From the NCBI RefSeq assembly GCF_009764265.1, contig NZ_RWIR01000024.1, positions 62,001-126,000 on the forward strand: a stretch of DNA of 64,000 bases, given 5' to 3'. Of the stretch, positions 27,339 to 36,057 are shown piece by piece. This DNA is from Pseudomonas sp. PB101. GTDB lineage: Bacteria > Pseudomonadota > Gammaproteobacteria > Pseudomonadales > Pseudomonadaceae. The notes beneath the pieces are model-generated. The model did no database searches. It was not told where the DNA came from and saw only the letters and a list, made by a program, of their open reading frames with translations. A program made the position numbers and the translations under genes. Numbering within the stretch: the stretch's first letter is position 1; every line of letters starts with the position of its first letter.

Positions 27339-28772
27339 ATGTCCACACAGATAGATAAACAGCCAGATCCAAACTCGCATTTCAAAAAGGAAATGCAAAC
27401 CCGTCACATCGTTATGTTGGCGTTGGGCGGTGTGATCGGTACGGGGTTATTCCTGACCTCCGGTTACACGGTTAATCAGGCAGGGCCACTCGGCGCAGTG
27501 ATCGCCTACATCATCGGTGCAGTGATGGTGTATCTGGTCATGGTCTGTCTCGGTGAGTTGGCTGTACAGATGCCGGAAACCGGATCTTTCAGTAGCTACG
27601 CAACGCGATACCTGGGCCCAGGCACAGGCTATACAGTGGCCTGGCTTTACTGGCTCACGTGGGCAGTCGCTATCGGTTCAGAGTTTACCGCTGCGGGCAT
27701 TCTGATGGTTCGGTGGTTTCCTGATACACCGGTGTGGATTTGGAGTGCGCTGTTTGCCATTGCAGTGTTCTTGAGCAATGTTGTCTCTGTCCGGTTGTTT
27801 GCGGAGACTGAGTTCTGGCTATCGCTGATCAAGGTTCTGACCGTTATCACCTTTATTGCGATCGGCGGAGCGGCAATTTTCGGTCTTTTGCAAGTACAGA
27901 ACTTGCAGGGAGCGGGACTTTCCAACTTCACCCGTGAGGGGCTCTTCCCCACCGGGTTCTTACCCATTGCAATGACCCTCCTGGCGGTTTCCTTCGCATT
28001 TTCCGGAACCGAGCTGATCGGGATTGCGGCAGGTGAAGCGCAAGATCCACAAACCAGCGTACCCAAGGCAATCCGCACGACAGTGGTACGTTTGGCGCTG
28101 TTCTTCGTGGGGACTATTTTCGTCCTTGCGACGTTACTGCCACGAGAACAGGCGGGGCTGGTAGAAAGTCCGTTCGTCATGGTGTTCGAGCTGATCGGCA
28201 TCCCATACTCTGCCGACATCATGAACTTCGTCATTCTTACGGCACTGATTTCCGCTGCCAACTCGGGGCTGTATGCAGCATCGCGCATGCTGTGGACATT
28301 GAGCGATCAAGGACACATGCCTAAACGCTACGCCAGGCTCTCCAGTCGTGGCACTCCGGTGAACGCCATCGTTCTCAGTATGGCCGGTGCCGTGGCTTCT
28401 CTGCTCAGCAGTGTGTTCGCCCCTGATACGGTTTACCTGGCCCTGGTGTCCATTTCCGGTCTGGCGGTCGTCGTCGTGTGGATGAGCATTGCTGCAAGCC
28501 AGATCGCGTTCCGTCGTCAATACGTCGCCAATGGCGGACGCGTTGAAGACCTGCATTTCCGTGTACGCGGCTACCCGTGGGTGCCTATCGGTGCGATTTT
28601 GTGTTGTCTGCTGGCCTGTGTGGGTATCGCTTTTGATCCTGAGCAGCGAGTGGCGCTTTACTTCGGCCTGCCCTTTATCGCGTGGTGTTATTTCGTTTAC
28701 TGGATCACTCGAAACAAGAGGGCAGAGCGGTTGGCTTTAGCCGCAGCGGCTCATTCCTCTAGCCCCGCGTGA
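27339..28772 (+). CDS. Amino-acid permease (APC family, AAT type)
   Basis: This 477-residue protein starts with a cytosolic tail ([20 protein letters not shown]), then [19 protein letters not shown], the classic APC helix-1 motif. About 12 hydrophobic helices follow, with [19 protein letters not shown] in the loop typical of the GabP/LysP/ProY group. Length fits. It lies between the PLP lyase and the LysR gene and probably imports the amino acid used by this cluster. Confidence 0.9.
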   Translation: MSTQIDKQPDPNSHFKKEMQTRHIVMLALGGVIGTGLFLTSGYTVNQAGPLGAVIAYIIGAVMVYLVMVCLGELAVQMPETGSFSSYATRYLGPGTGYTVAWLYWLTWAVAIGSEFTAAGILMVRWFPDTPVWIWSALFAIAVFLSNVVSVRLFAETEFWLSLIKVLTVITFIAIGGAAIFGLLQVQNLQGAGLSNFTREGLFPTGFLPIAMTLLAVSFAFSGTELIGIAAGEAQDPQTSVPKAIRTTVVRLALFFVGTIFVLATLLPREQAGLVESPFVMVFELIGIPYSADIMNFVILTALISAANSGLYAASRMLWTLSDQGHMPKRYARLSSRGTPVNAIVLSMAGAVASLLSSVFAPDTVYLALVSISGLAVVVVWMSIAASQIAFRRQYVANGGRVEDLHFRVRGYPWVPIGAILCCLLACVGIAFDPEQRVALYFGLPFIAWCYFVYWITRNKRAERLALAAAAHSSSPA

Positions 28773-28823
28773 ATTTCTCAGGCAATGATTGAGCATAGAT
28801 AAAGTCCTGATGAGGTTGCGCCG

Positions 28824-29714
28824 ATGAGTCAAAAGTCACTACCACCCTTGAACTGGTTGAGGGCATTCGAAGTATCGGCGCGTTATTTGAACTTTACCCA
28901 CGCGGCCGAGGAGCTCCATTTGACTCAAGGGGCTGTGAGTCAGCAGATCCGTCAGTTGGAAGGTCACCTCGGTGTGGCGCTGTTCAAGCGCTTGCCCCGA
29001 GGGCTTGGCTTGACCGAGGAAGGGCAGTCGTACCTGCCTGTCGTACAAGACGCGATCAGTCGCCTTGCAGTCGGTACAAACGAGATTTTCGGCCAGCACA
29101 ATCGAAGACATTTGAAGGTGCGTGGCAGCCTGTCCTTTCTTCACTATTGGTTGGCCCCCCGGCTCGCGGATTTCTGTCGGGAGTATCCGCAGATTGATAT
29201 TCGATACATCAGCAACATTTGGGTGAAAGAACCGGACGGCGAGGATGACCTGGAGATTCGCTGGGGATGTGGTGAGTGGTCGGGCTTGCACGCTCAACGA
29301 TTGACCTGGGACATCCTCCTGCCTGTTTGCTCCCCAACGCTCATGGCCAGCTCACCCATCCATGAGCCTCGCGACTTGATGAACCATTCCCTGCTTCATG
29401 TGTTGGGGTACGAAGAAGGTTGGGGTTACTGGTTGAAGCGAGTGGGAGCCGGCGACGTCGACTATTCCCGTGGCCTTCAGTTTGACACGCTGATTTCCAC
29501 GATCCGCATGGCCGAGTTGGGGCAGGGCGTTGCGCTGGCACGCTCTTCCGTGGTCGAGGACTTGCTCAAGAGTGGGCAATTGGTTGCGCCATTCAGTCAC
29601 CGAATCGAGGCCAGCGAGTCTTTTTATCTGGTGCACGAACAGACCGAAGCGCTATCGCCGGATGCCGCAAATTTTTCTACCTGGCTGGTGGCTCAAGCCC
29701 ATCGCCTTTTGTAA
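28824..29714 (+). CDS. LysR-family regulator (GcvA-like)
   Basis: This 296-residue protein opens SLPPLNWLRAFEVSARYLNF, the signature of GcvA-type LysR proteins. The helix-turn-helix is FTHAAEELHLTQGAVSQQIR. The start follows GAGG at 8 nt. It sits within a run of same-strand amino-acid genes and probably regulates them in response to the imported amino acid. The threonine synthase gene follows after 18 bp. Confidence 0.9.
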   Translation: MSQKSLPPLNWLRAFEVSARYLNFTHAAEELHLTQGAVSQQIRQLEGHLGVALFKRLPRGLGLTEEGQSYLPVVQDAISRLAVGTNEIFGQHNRRHLKVRGSLSFLHYWLAPRLADFCREYPQIDIRYISNIWVKEPDGEDDLEIRWGCGEWSGLHAQRLTWDILLPVCSPTLMASSPIHEPRDLMNHSLLHVLGYEEGWGYWLKRVGAGDVDYSRGLQFDTLISTIRMAELGQGVALARSSVVEDLLKSGQLVAPFSHRIEASESFYLVHEQTEALSPDAANFSTWLVAQAHRLL

Positions 29715-29732
29715 TACCGATTGGGAGGGGCC

Positions 29733-31121
29733 ATGGATTATGTAAGCACGCGCGGCGGTGACATGCGGGCGGATTTTCGCAGTGTGGTGCTGTCGGGGCT
29801 CGCCGAAAAGGGTGGTCTGTATGTCCCGACCCGTTTGCCGGTATTCACCGAGCAACAAATCACCAGTTGGTCATGGCTGCCGTTTGATGAACTGGTATGG
29901 CGGATAATCTCGCCTTTCGTTGGTTCTTCCATAGACGAAAGCACCCTGCGTGGTTTGCTCAGTGACAGCTATCAGCAGTTCAAGCACCGTGCGATCACGC
30001 CGCTTGAACAGATCGGGCATAACGAGTGGATACTCCAGCTGTTTCATGGTCCGACCGGTTCTTCCAAGGATTTCGCCGCGCAATTGCAGTCGCGCCTGGT
30101 CGAGCATTTTCTGAAGGAGGTCGGTAAGGAAGCGTTGGTGGTCGGTGCAACCAACGGTGATACCGGCCTCGCCGCGCTTGAAGCCTTTGCTGACAGCCCG
30201 GCCACCCGCATGGCGATACTGTATCCGCGCGACGGGCTCGCGCCTGAGCAACTCAGTGCCTTGCAGGCAGCCGACCCGCAGCGGGTTCAGCTGTTTGCAG
30301 TTGACGGCAATTTCGATGATTGCCAGACGCTGGTCGCCCGACTCTTGCGTGAGTGGCCGTTGGACGGAGTGTTACCGGTCTGTTTCAACTCGACCAACTG
30401 GATCGGCGTTCTGGCGCAGATCGTTTTCTACTTCCACGCTGCGTTGCAACTGGGCGGTGGCTCGCGTCCCGTTGGCTTTAGCGTTCCCGCTGCCAGCTCG
30501 GCCGAAATCTACGCTGGTTATATTGCGCAAAAGATGGGATTACCCATCAATCAGGTGATCATTTCCACCAACAGCAATGATGCCCTGCACCAGTTTTTTC
30601 ATTGCAATCGCTACTCCACCCGGATGACGAGTCGAACCGTATCGCCGGCGATGGACTTCTCGTTGTTTTCCAACCTGGAGCGGTTTGTCTGGGAGATTTA
30701 CGAGCACGATGGCGGCTCAACAAAAGCGCTGATGGAGCATTTTGAAAGTTGCGGAGAAATGAGCATCGGCAATCAGCAATGGCTGCGTGCCCGAGTACTC
30801 TTCGACTCCTATGCGGTAGACGAATCCCAGGTGCGCGATGAGGTGGTCGGGCTGTTCCGGGAGACAGGCTCGGCCATCGATCCTCACACCGCTGTCGGTG
30901 TACTCGCCGGCCGGCTTCATCGGCGCAGCCTGGGGGCGCCAATGGTCACCTTCGGGCAAATTGCGCCGGTCAAGTCGGCGGCGCTGTTGGCCGAACTGGG
31001 TGTCTGGCAAGCAAGCGTCGCGAGCACTGTCGAGGTGCTCGCGCAACCGCCTTACCTGGCCAAGGGCGATCTGGAGGGGCTGTGCCAGGCTCTTCGTCTG
31101 GCACAACAGAGGTTTGCATGA
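29733..31121 (+). CDS. Threonine synthase-like PLP enzyme
   Basis: This 462-residue protein starts MDYVSTRGGDM, typical of long proteobacterial threonine synthases. The PLP lysine is Lys112 in LFHGPTGSSKDFAAQ. The usual motif is LFHGPTLAFKD, so the active-site loop is modified. NGDTGLAALEAFADSP and PAASSAEIYAGYIAQKMGLP are also family-like. The ATG at 29733 follows GGGAGGGG. Its stop overlaps the Lrp start (ATGA). No homoserine kinase gene is nearby. It is probably a divergent accessory paralog, not the housekeeping enzyme. Confidence 0.85.
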   Translation: MDYVSTRGGDMRADFRSVVLSGLAEKGGLYVPTRLPVFTEQQITSWSWLPFDELVWRIISPFVGSSIDESTLRGLLSDSYQQFKHRAITPLEQIGHNEWILQLFHGPTGSSKDFAAQLQSRLVEHFLKEVGKEALVVGATNGDTGLAALEAFADSPATRMAILYPRDGLAPEQLSALQAADPQRVQLFAVDGNFDDCQTLVARLLREWPLDGVLPVCFNSTNWIGVLAQIVFYFHAALQLGGGSRPVGFSVPAASSAEIYAGYIAQKMGLPINQVIISTNSNDALHQFFHCNRYSTRMTSRTVSPAMDFSLFSNLERFVWEIYEHDGGSTKALMEHFESCGEMSIGNQQWLRARVLFDSYAVDESQVRDEVVGLFRETGSAIDPHTAVGVLAGRLHRRSLGAPMVTFGQIAPVKSAALLAELGVWQASVASTVEVLAQPPYLAKGDLEGLCQALRLAQQRFA

Positions 31122-31555
31122 AGCGCATTCTGGATCCGCTGGACGAACGCATTCTGGCCGAGCTTACCGCCAATGCGCGCATAGCCCACATCGAACTGGG
31201 CGCCAAGATCAACTTGTCGCGCAATGCAGTGCGCCAACGCATCGAGCGTCTTGAGCGCGACGGTGCGATCCAGGGCTATACGGTACTGCTCGGTGAGTCG
31301 CGGCGGCCGACGTCGCTTATCAGCGCGGTGATCTTCGTCTACCGCTACGACCGCATGCGTGGCGAGGAAGTACTGGCTGCGCTGCGCTCCATTCCCGAAG
31401 TCGTGCAGTGTGAAGTACTCAGTGGCGAGTTCGACTTGATGCTGCGCGTGAATGCCGCCACGCCTGAACGCGTCCATCTCGTGTGGAAGGAAATCGCGGC
31501 CATGCCAGGGGTGGAAAACACCGTGACATCGTTCGTCCTTTCGGCGGTGTTCTGA
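31118..31555 (+). CDS. Lrp/AsnC-family regulator
   Basis: This 145-residue protein has the usual N-terminal HTH (LDERILAELTANARIAHIEL and SRNAVRQRIERLERDGAIQG). A RAM ligand domain follows (EVVQCEVLSGEFDLMLRVNA). The start overlaps the stop of threonine synthase. AsnC-type proteins sense amino acids; here it may act as the local sensor alongside the GcvA-like LysR. A strong hairpin follows at 31566. Confidence 0.92.
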   Translation: MKRILDPLDERILAELTANARIAHIELGAKINLSRNAVRQRIERLERDGAIQGYTVLLGESRRPTSLISAVIFVYRYDRMRGEEVLAALRSIPEVVQCEVLSGEFDLMLRVNAATPERVHLVWKEIAAMPGVENTVTSFVLSAVF

Positions 31556-31565
31556 AACATCGTGC

Positions 31566-31582
31566 TTGGGCAAAACGCCCAA
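31566..31582 (+). terminator. Hairpin between the Lrp gene and homoserine dehydrogenase
   Basis: TTGGGC and GCCCAA form a perfect 6-bp stem with an AAAAC loop, 10 bp after the Lrp stop. There is no T-tract. It could attenuate or separate transcription of the two parts of the cluster. Confidence 0.45.
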
Positions 31583-31669
31583 CTAATACAGCAGACTGCC
31601 ATATTCAACTGCCAAAGCCCGGCTCTTAGGATGTTCCTGTCGAACAACATCAATAAAGGAACAGCGTTC

Positions 31670-32710
31670 ATGACTGAGTACAAAATTGCCTTGGTAGGGT
31701 TTGGTGGCGTGAACCGTGGCTTCGCCCAATTGGTCGCCGATCGTAATGCCGAGTGGAAAGAGTCCCTGGGCTTCACGGTCAAGATTGTCGGTGTCACCGA
31801 TCTGTTCCTCGGCTCCATCGTTGCCAAAGACGGTCTGGATGCAAAGCAGCTGGTTGCGCTGCCGGTTGAGAAAGGCGCATTCGCTCAACTGCCCGGCGGC
31901 AATGCCGAGGCCTTCAACGAAACCGTGATCAAGCATTGCGGTGCAGACATCATCGCTGAGGCCACTTTCACCAACCCGGTGGATGGCGAGCCCGCCACTA
32001 CTTTTTGCCGCTGGGCCCTGGAAAGTGGCATTCATGTAGTAACCACCAACAAGGGACCTATTGCGCTGCACGGTGCCGAACTCAAGGCATTGGCCCGGCG
32101 CAACCAGGTGGCTTTCGAATACGAGGGGGCGGTGATGAGTGGCACCCCGGTGATTCGTCTGGCCCGGCAGGCCTTGGCAGGTGTCAACGTACAAGGCTTC
32201 GAAGGCATCCTCAACGGCACTTCGAACTACGTGCTCACCCAAATGAAAGACGGCATGACGTTCAACGATGCAGTCACGCAAGCGCAACAACTCGGTTATG
32301 CCGAGGCAGATCCGACCGCCGATGTGGAAGGGTTTGATGTGCGCCTCAAGGTCGTGATTCTTGCCAACGAACTGCTCGATGCGCGATTGAGTGTCAGTGA
32401 TGTGGCATGTTCGGGTATCAGCGGCATCAGTCCAGAAGATATCGCTGAAGCAAGCGCCAATGGCGCGAGCTGGAAATTGATTGGCTCAGCCAATCGTGAA
32501 GCCGATGGCTCGGTTCGAGCGAGTGTCGAGGCCCGTCTGCTGCCCAATGCCCATCCTCTGGCAGGTATTGCCGGCGCCACGAATGCCGTGTCATTCAATA
32601 CCGAACTGCTCGGCGCCGTCACGGTATCCGGGCCTGGGGCAGGGCGTATCGAGACAGCCTTCGCATTGCTGTCGGACATCGTCGCCATCCACACCGCCCA
32701 CGGCAAATAA
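31670..32710 (+). CDS. Homoserine dehydrogenase
   Basis: This 346-residue protein begins MTEYKIALVGFGGVNRGFAQ, with a Rossmann motif. The homoserine dehydrogenase core follows: VDGEPATTFCRWAL, HVVTTNKGPIAL and GILNGTSNYVLTQM. AEADPTADVEGFDVRLKVVI completes it. It lacks a C-terminal ACT domain, so the length is that of short, feedback-insensitive enzymes. The start follows AAAGGA. Interconverts homoserine and aspartate semialdehyde. With an aldehyde dehydrogenase directly downstream, the oxidative (catabolic) direction is plausible. Confidence 0.91.
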   Translation: MTEYKIALVGFGGVNRGFAQLVADRNAEWKESLGFTVKIVGVTDLFLGSIVAKDGLDAKQLVALPVEKGAFAQLPGGNAEAFNETVIKHCGADIIAEATFTNPVDGEPATTFCRWALESGIHVVTTNKGPIALHGAELKALARRNQVAFEYEGAVMSGTPVIRLARQALAGVNVQGFEGILNGTSNYVLTQMKDGMTFNDAVTQAQQLGYAEADPTADVEGFDVRLKVVILANELLDARLSVSDVACSGISGISPEDIAEASANGASWKLIGSANREADGSVRASVEARLLPNAHPLAGIAGATNAVSFNTELLGAVTVSGPGAGRIETAFALLSDIVAIHTAHGK

Positions 32711-32722
32711 CAGGAGATAGTC

Positions 32723-34141
32723 ATGAGCGTATCCAGCATGGCCAGTATCCAGCTTGTTGAAACCAAACAGATTGATGTGTTCAGTCCATTCGATGGTCGC
32801 TTGGTAGGGAGCGTCCCTTGCCTCGATGCAGCCGCCGTTCCTGGCCTGCTGGAACGCGCACGAATCGGCGTGCGCGAGAGTGCGGCAATGCCTCGTCACC
32901 TGCGTGCGCGCATTCTTGAGGACGCCGCCCGGTATGTGGAGCTTGAGTCTGAAGCATTTGCCAGGCTGATCGTTGCCGAAGCGGGAAAAACGCTGCGACA
33001 AGCAGAGAAGGAAGTGAAGCGTTGCGTGAACACGTTGAAGCTTTCGGCAGAAGAGGCGCGTCGCAACGCCGGGGAAGTGATTCCATTTGGGGCTTATGAA
33101 GGATCGGAGTCGCGCCAAGGCTGGTTCACGCGGGAACCCTTGGGGCTTATCGTCGCAATCACGCCCTACAACGATCCGCTGAATCTGGTCGCCCATAAAC
33201 TCGGCCCGGCAATCGCCGGTGGCAATGCCGTGATTTTGAAACCCTCGGAACTTGCGCCACTGTCTGCTCTCAAGCTCGTTGAGTGCTTGGTCAAAGCGGG
33301 TCTTCCACCCTCTGTGATTACCCCGGCTACGGGGGGCGTCGACCTGGGTAAAGCCTTGGTGGAGGTACGCGAAGTTCGGATGATTTCCTTTACCGGTGGT
33401 TTTGCCACGGGAGAGGCCATCGCTCGTAGTGCCGGGTTGAAGAAGCTGGCAATGGATCTGGGAGGAAATGCCCCGGTTCTCGTGCTTGAAGATTGTGATA
33501 TCGAACCGACAGTCGAGTCCTGTGTGTCTGGTGCTTTTTGGGCAGCAGGGCAGAATTGCATCGGCACGCAGCGCATCCTTGTCCATCGTTCAATTTACGA
33601 GGACTTCCGTGAGCGTTTTGTCAGTCAAACGCGCGAATTGGTAGTGGGCGATCCTGACCAGCGAGCAACGGATGTAGGTCCGATGATTACGGAACAGGCG
33701 GCGCGTCGTACCGAGCAATTGGTCAATGAGGCTCTGGCCGAGGGCGCTGTGCTTCTGTGTGGGCACCATCGCCAATCGGGAAGCTATGCGCCGACCGTGC
33801 TGGAGCATGTGAGCCATGGCAGTACGATCTGGCAGCAGGAAGTCTTCGCACCGGTGGTTATCCTGGAGCCTTTTGACCACCTGGAAGACGCTGTCGCTCT
33901 GGCCAACACAACAGAGTACAGCCTGCATGCAGGTCTGTTCACACGTGACATTTCCAAGGCTTTGAAACTGGCGCGTCAGATTGAAGCGGGTGGCGTGATG
34001 ATCAATGACTCTTCCGACTATCGTTTCGATGCCATGCCTTTCGGTGGTTTCAAGTACGGAAGCCTGGGGCGCGAGGGTGTTCGATTTGCGTATGAGGACA
34101 TGACGCAGCCTAAAGTGGTCTGCATCAGCGAGCTGGATTGA
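32723..34141 (+). CDS. NAD(P)-dependent aldehyde dehydrogenase
   Basis: This 472-residue protein has the ALDH fold. The catalytic Cys279 lies in [12 protein letters not shown], and the cofactor motif is [13 protein letters not shown]. The usual general-base motif LELGG reads AMDLGGNAP, with Asp245 at the Glu position. Overall it resembles the lactaldehyde/phosphonoacetaldehyde dehydrogenase branch. It starts 12 bp after homoserine dehydrogenase with an AGGAG site, so it is co-expressed. Oxidation of aspartate semialdehyde or a related aldehyde is the contextual guess. Confidence 0.88.
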   Translation: MSVSSMASIQLVETKQIDVFSPFDGRLVGSVPCLDAAAVPGLLERARIGVRESAAMPRHLRARILEDAARYVELESEAFARLIVAEAGKTLRQAEKEVKRCVNTLKLSAEEARRNAGEVIPFGAYEGSESRQGWFTREPLGLIVAITPYNDPLNLVAHKLGPAIAGGNAVILKPSELAPLSALKLVECLVKAGLPPSVITPATGGVDLGKALVEVREVRMISFTGGFATGEAIARSAGLKKLAMDLGGNAPVLVLEDCDIEPTVESCVSGAFWAAGQNCIGTQRILVHRSIYEDFRERFVSQTRELVVGDPDQRATDVGPMITEQAARRTEQLVNEALAEGAVLLCGHHRQSGSYAPTVLEHVSHGSTIWQQEVFAPVVILEPFDHLEDAVALANTTEYSLHAGLFTRDISKALKLARQIEAGGVMINDSSDYRFDAMPFGGFKYGSLGREGVRFAYEDMTQPKVVCISELD

Positions 34142-34245
34142 ACCCAAGGGGTAAATTGCCATTGGCTCCCATCGGGTGGACGCTTGTTTCTGCCGCCCGA
34201 TGCCCCCTGTAGTTATGATTTCTGCGTTTGCGTACCCCCGCTATC

Positions 34246-34262
34246 GCTATGTCCAATATAGC
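34246..34262. promoter_or_regulatory. Candidate T-N11-A operator upstream of the ABC/monooxygenase operon
   Basis: GCTAT-N7-ATAGC is a 5-bp inverted repeat that fits the LysR T-N11-A rule. It lies about 100 bp before the binding-protein start, in an AT-rich promoter region. CysB or Cbl-like control would fit a sulfur-scavenging operon, but this is unproven. Confidence 0.35.
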
Positions 34263-34359
34263 CTGAGCATAGGCGCTTATTCCATAAAACAAGTACATAA
34301 CTATTTTATAGTGCGTTTTAATCTATGCAGATATTCTGAATTGATTGGAGCACTTGTCT

Positions 34360-35181
34360 TTGAAAACTAAGGCGCTTTTACCTTTTGGCCTGGCACTGCT
34401 GGCTACCTGCTCGACGGCTTTCGCGGGCGCCACTCTGGATCGTGTAACCAGCAGCGGGGAGCTGACCGGCGTGCTGATGGAAAGCTATCCGCCATTCTCC
34501 TTTCTCAATGAACAGAACCAACTGGACGGGTTTGACGTCGATGTTGCCAAGGCCGTTGCGCAACGGCTAGGGGTGAAGCTGAAGTTGCAGACACCGTCCT
34601 GGGATGTCATCGCAGCCGGACACTGGAACGGACGATATGACATCTGCGTTTGCTCCATGACCCCGAGCAAGGCGCGGGCCGAAGTGTTCGACTTCCCGGT
34701 TGAGTATTACCAGTCACCGGCCGTGATCGTGGTGAATGCCAAAGACAAGGGCATTGTCACGGGCAAGGATCTTTCGGGTAAAAAAGTCGGTGTGATCAGT
34801 GCGTCGACCTATGAAGCCTATCTGAACAAGGATCTGGTGATCGAGGGCGCCGAGGACAAGCCGTTGAGCTATCCATTCGAAAGCGTCCAGGTCGCGCCAT
34901 ACGACAACGAAACGGTAGCTTTCCAGGATCTGGCCTTGGGCACTGGCGTGCGTCTGGATGCCATGGTCACCAACCTCATCACCGCTCGTGAACGCATCGC
35001 CCAGGATCCGCGTTTCAAAATTGCTGGCGACACGCTGTATGCAGAGCCCAACGTGGTAGCGATCGAAAAGGGCGATCCGCAATGGAATGCCAAAGTCACT
35101 GAGGTCGTCACCCAGCTCAAGGCCGACGGCACATTAAGCAAGATTTCACAGAAGTGGATCGGTGCCGATATCAGCCAATGA
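34360..35181 (+). CDS. Amino-acid ABC transporter substrate-binding protein (TTG start)
   Basis: This 273-residue exported protein has a signal peptide (KTKALLPFGLALLATCSTAF, to AFAGA). A family 3 solute-binding domain follows: GVLMESYPPFSFLNE, QLDGFDVDVAKAVAQRLGVK and the GRYDICVCSMTPSKARAEV region. No ATG gives this signal peptide. The rare TTG at 34360 has GGAG at 9 nt and is the best start. It is translationally coupled to the permease (ATGA). The pairing with an FMN monooxygenase resembles sulfur-amino-acid scavenging operons. Confidence 0.86.
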   Translation: MKTKALLPFGLALLATCSTAFAGATLDRVTSSGELTGVLMESYPPFSFLNEQNQLDGFDVDVAKAVAQRLGVKLKLQTPSWDVIAAGHWNGRYDICVCSMTPSKARAEVFDFPVEYYQSPAVIVVNAKDKGIVTGKDLSGKKVGVISASTYEAYLNKDLVIEGAEDKPLSYPFESVQVAPYDNETVAFQDLALGTGVRLDAMVTNLITARERIAQDPRFKIAGDTLYAEPNVVAIEKGDPQWNAKVTEVVTQLKADGTLSKISQKWIGADISQ

Positions 35182-36023
35182 CAGCCCTCAATCCACACCC
35201 GGCCAAGGCGGCTCTCGCCCCCGACACCGAGACGCGTCGTTTCAGCCCGCTACCTGGTTTTCGCACTCGCCTGTATTTGACCTGGACAGTGCTGTTCGGC
35301 CTGTGCGTCATGTTTTTCATGAGCTTCGATCTGAAGTTCTCGATCATTGTGCAGAAGTTGCCCAACCTGATGGGCCTGCATTTGGGGCCTGACGGTTTTT
35401 TGCAAGGTGCCGCGCTGACGCTGTTCCTGTGCTTCTGCTCGATCTGGCTTTCGTTGCTCCTGGGCTTCGTGACGGCGCTGGCGCGCCTGTCCCGCAGTGC
35501 AGTGGCTTTCGGCATTGCCAGTTTCTATGCGTCTTTTTTTCGCGGTACTCCGCTGCTGATCCAGATCCTGCTGATCTACCTGGGGCTGCCGCAGTTGGGT
35601 GTGGTTCCTGGCGCCATCAGCGCAGGGATCATTGCGCTCTCGCTCAATTACGGTGCCTACCTCAGCGAGATTTTTCGTGCCGGCATCATGGCTGTAGCAC
35701 CCGGACAGCGCGAAGCGGCGATGGCCCTGGGGCTGGGGCCGGTGGCAACGTTCCTGCACATCGTCCTGCCGCAAGCCATGCGCACGATCATTCCCCCGAC
35801 AACCAGTCAGTTCATTTCAATGCTCAAGGACTCCTCGTTGATATCGGTGATGGGCGTCTGGGAAGTGATGTTCCTGGCGCAGTCGTACGGTCGTTCGTCC
35901 TATCGCTACATCGAAATGCTCACCACGGCAGCCGTGATCTATTGGCTCCTGTCCATTGGACTGGAGTTGATACAGAACCGTCTTGAACGCCACTACGGCA
36001 AAGGTTTCAAGCATCAGCGCTGA
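35178..36023 (+). CDS. Amino-acid ABC transporter permease
   Basis: This 281-residue inner-membrane protein has an N-terminal extension and then the His/Glu/Gln-type permease domain. The EAA loop is GIMAVAPGQREAAMALGLG, followed by TTSQFISMLKDSSLISVMGV. FFRGTPLLIQILLIYLGLP is typical of GltJ/YecS-like permeases. It starts at the ATG overlapping the binding-protein stop. No ATPase gene follows before the monooxygenase, so the transporter is incomplete locally. Confidence 0.9.
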   Translation: MTALNPHPAKAALAPDTETRRFSPLPGFRTRLYLTWTVLFGLCVMFFMSFDLKFSIIVQKLPNLMGLHLGPDGFLQGAALTLFLCFCSIWLSLLLGFVTALARLSRSAVAFGIASFYASFFRGTPLLIQILLIYLGLPQLGVVPGAISAGIIALSLNYGAYLSEIFRAGIMAVAPGQREAAMALGLGPVATFLHIVLPQAMRTIIPPTTSQFISMLKDSSLISVMGVWEVMFLAQSYGRSSYRYIEMLTTAAVIYWLLSIGLELIQNRLERHYGKGFKHQR

Positions 36024-36057
36024 TCCGCCCGTTTAATGACTTTTTACAGGTACTACG

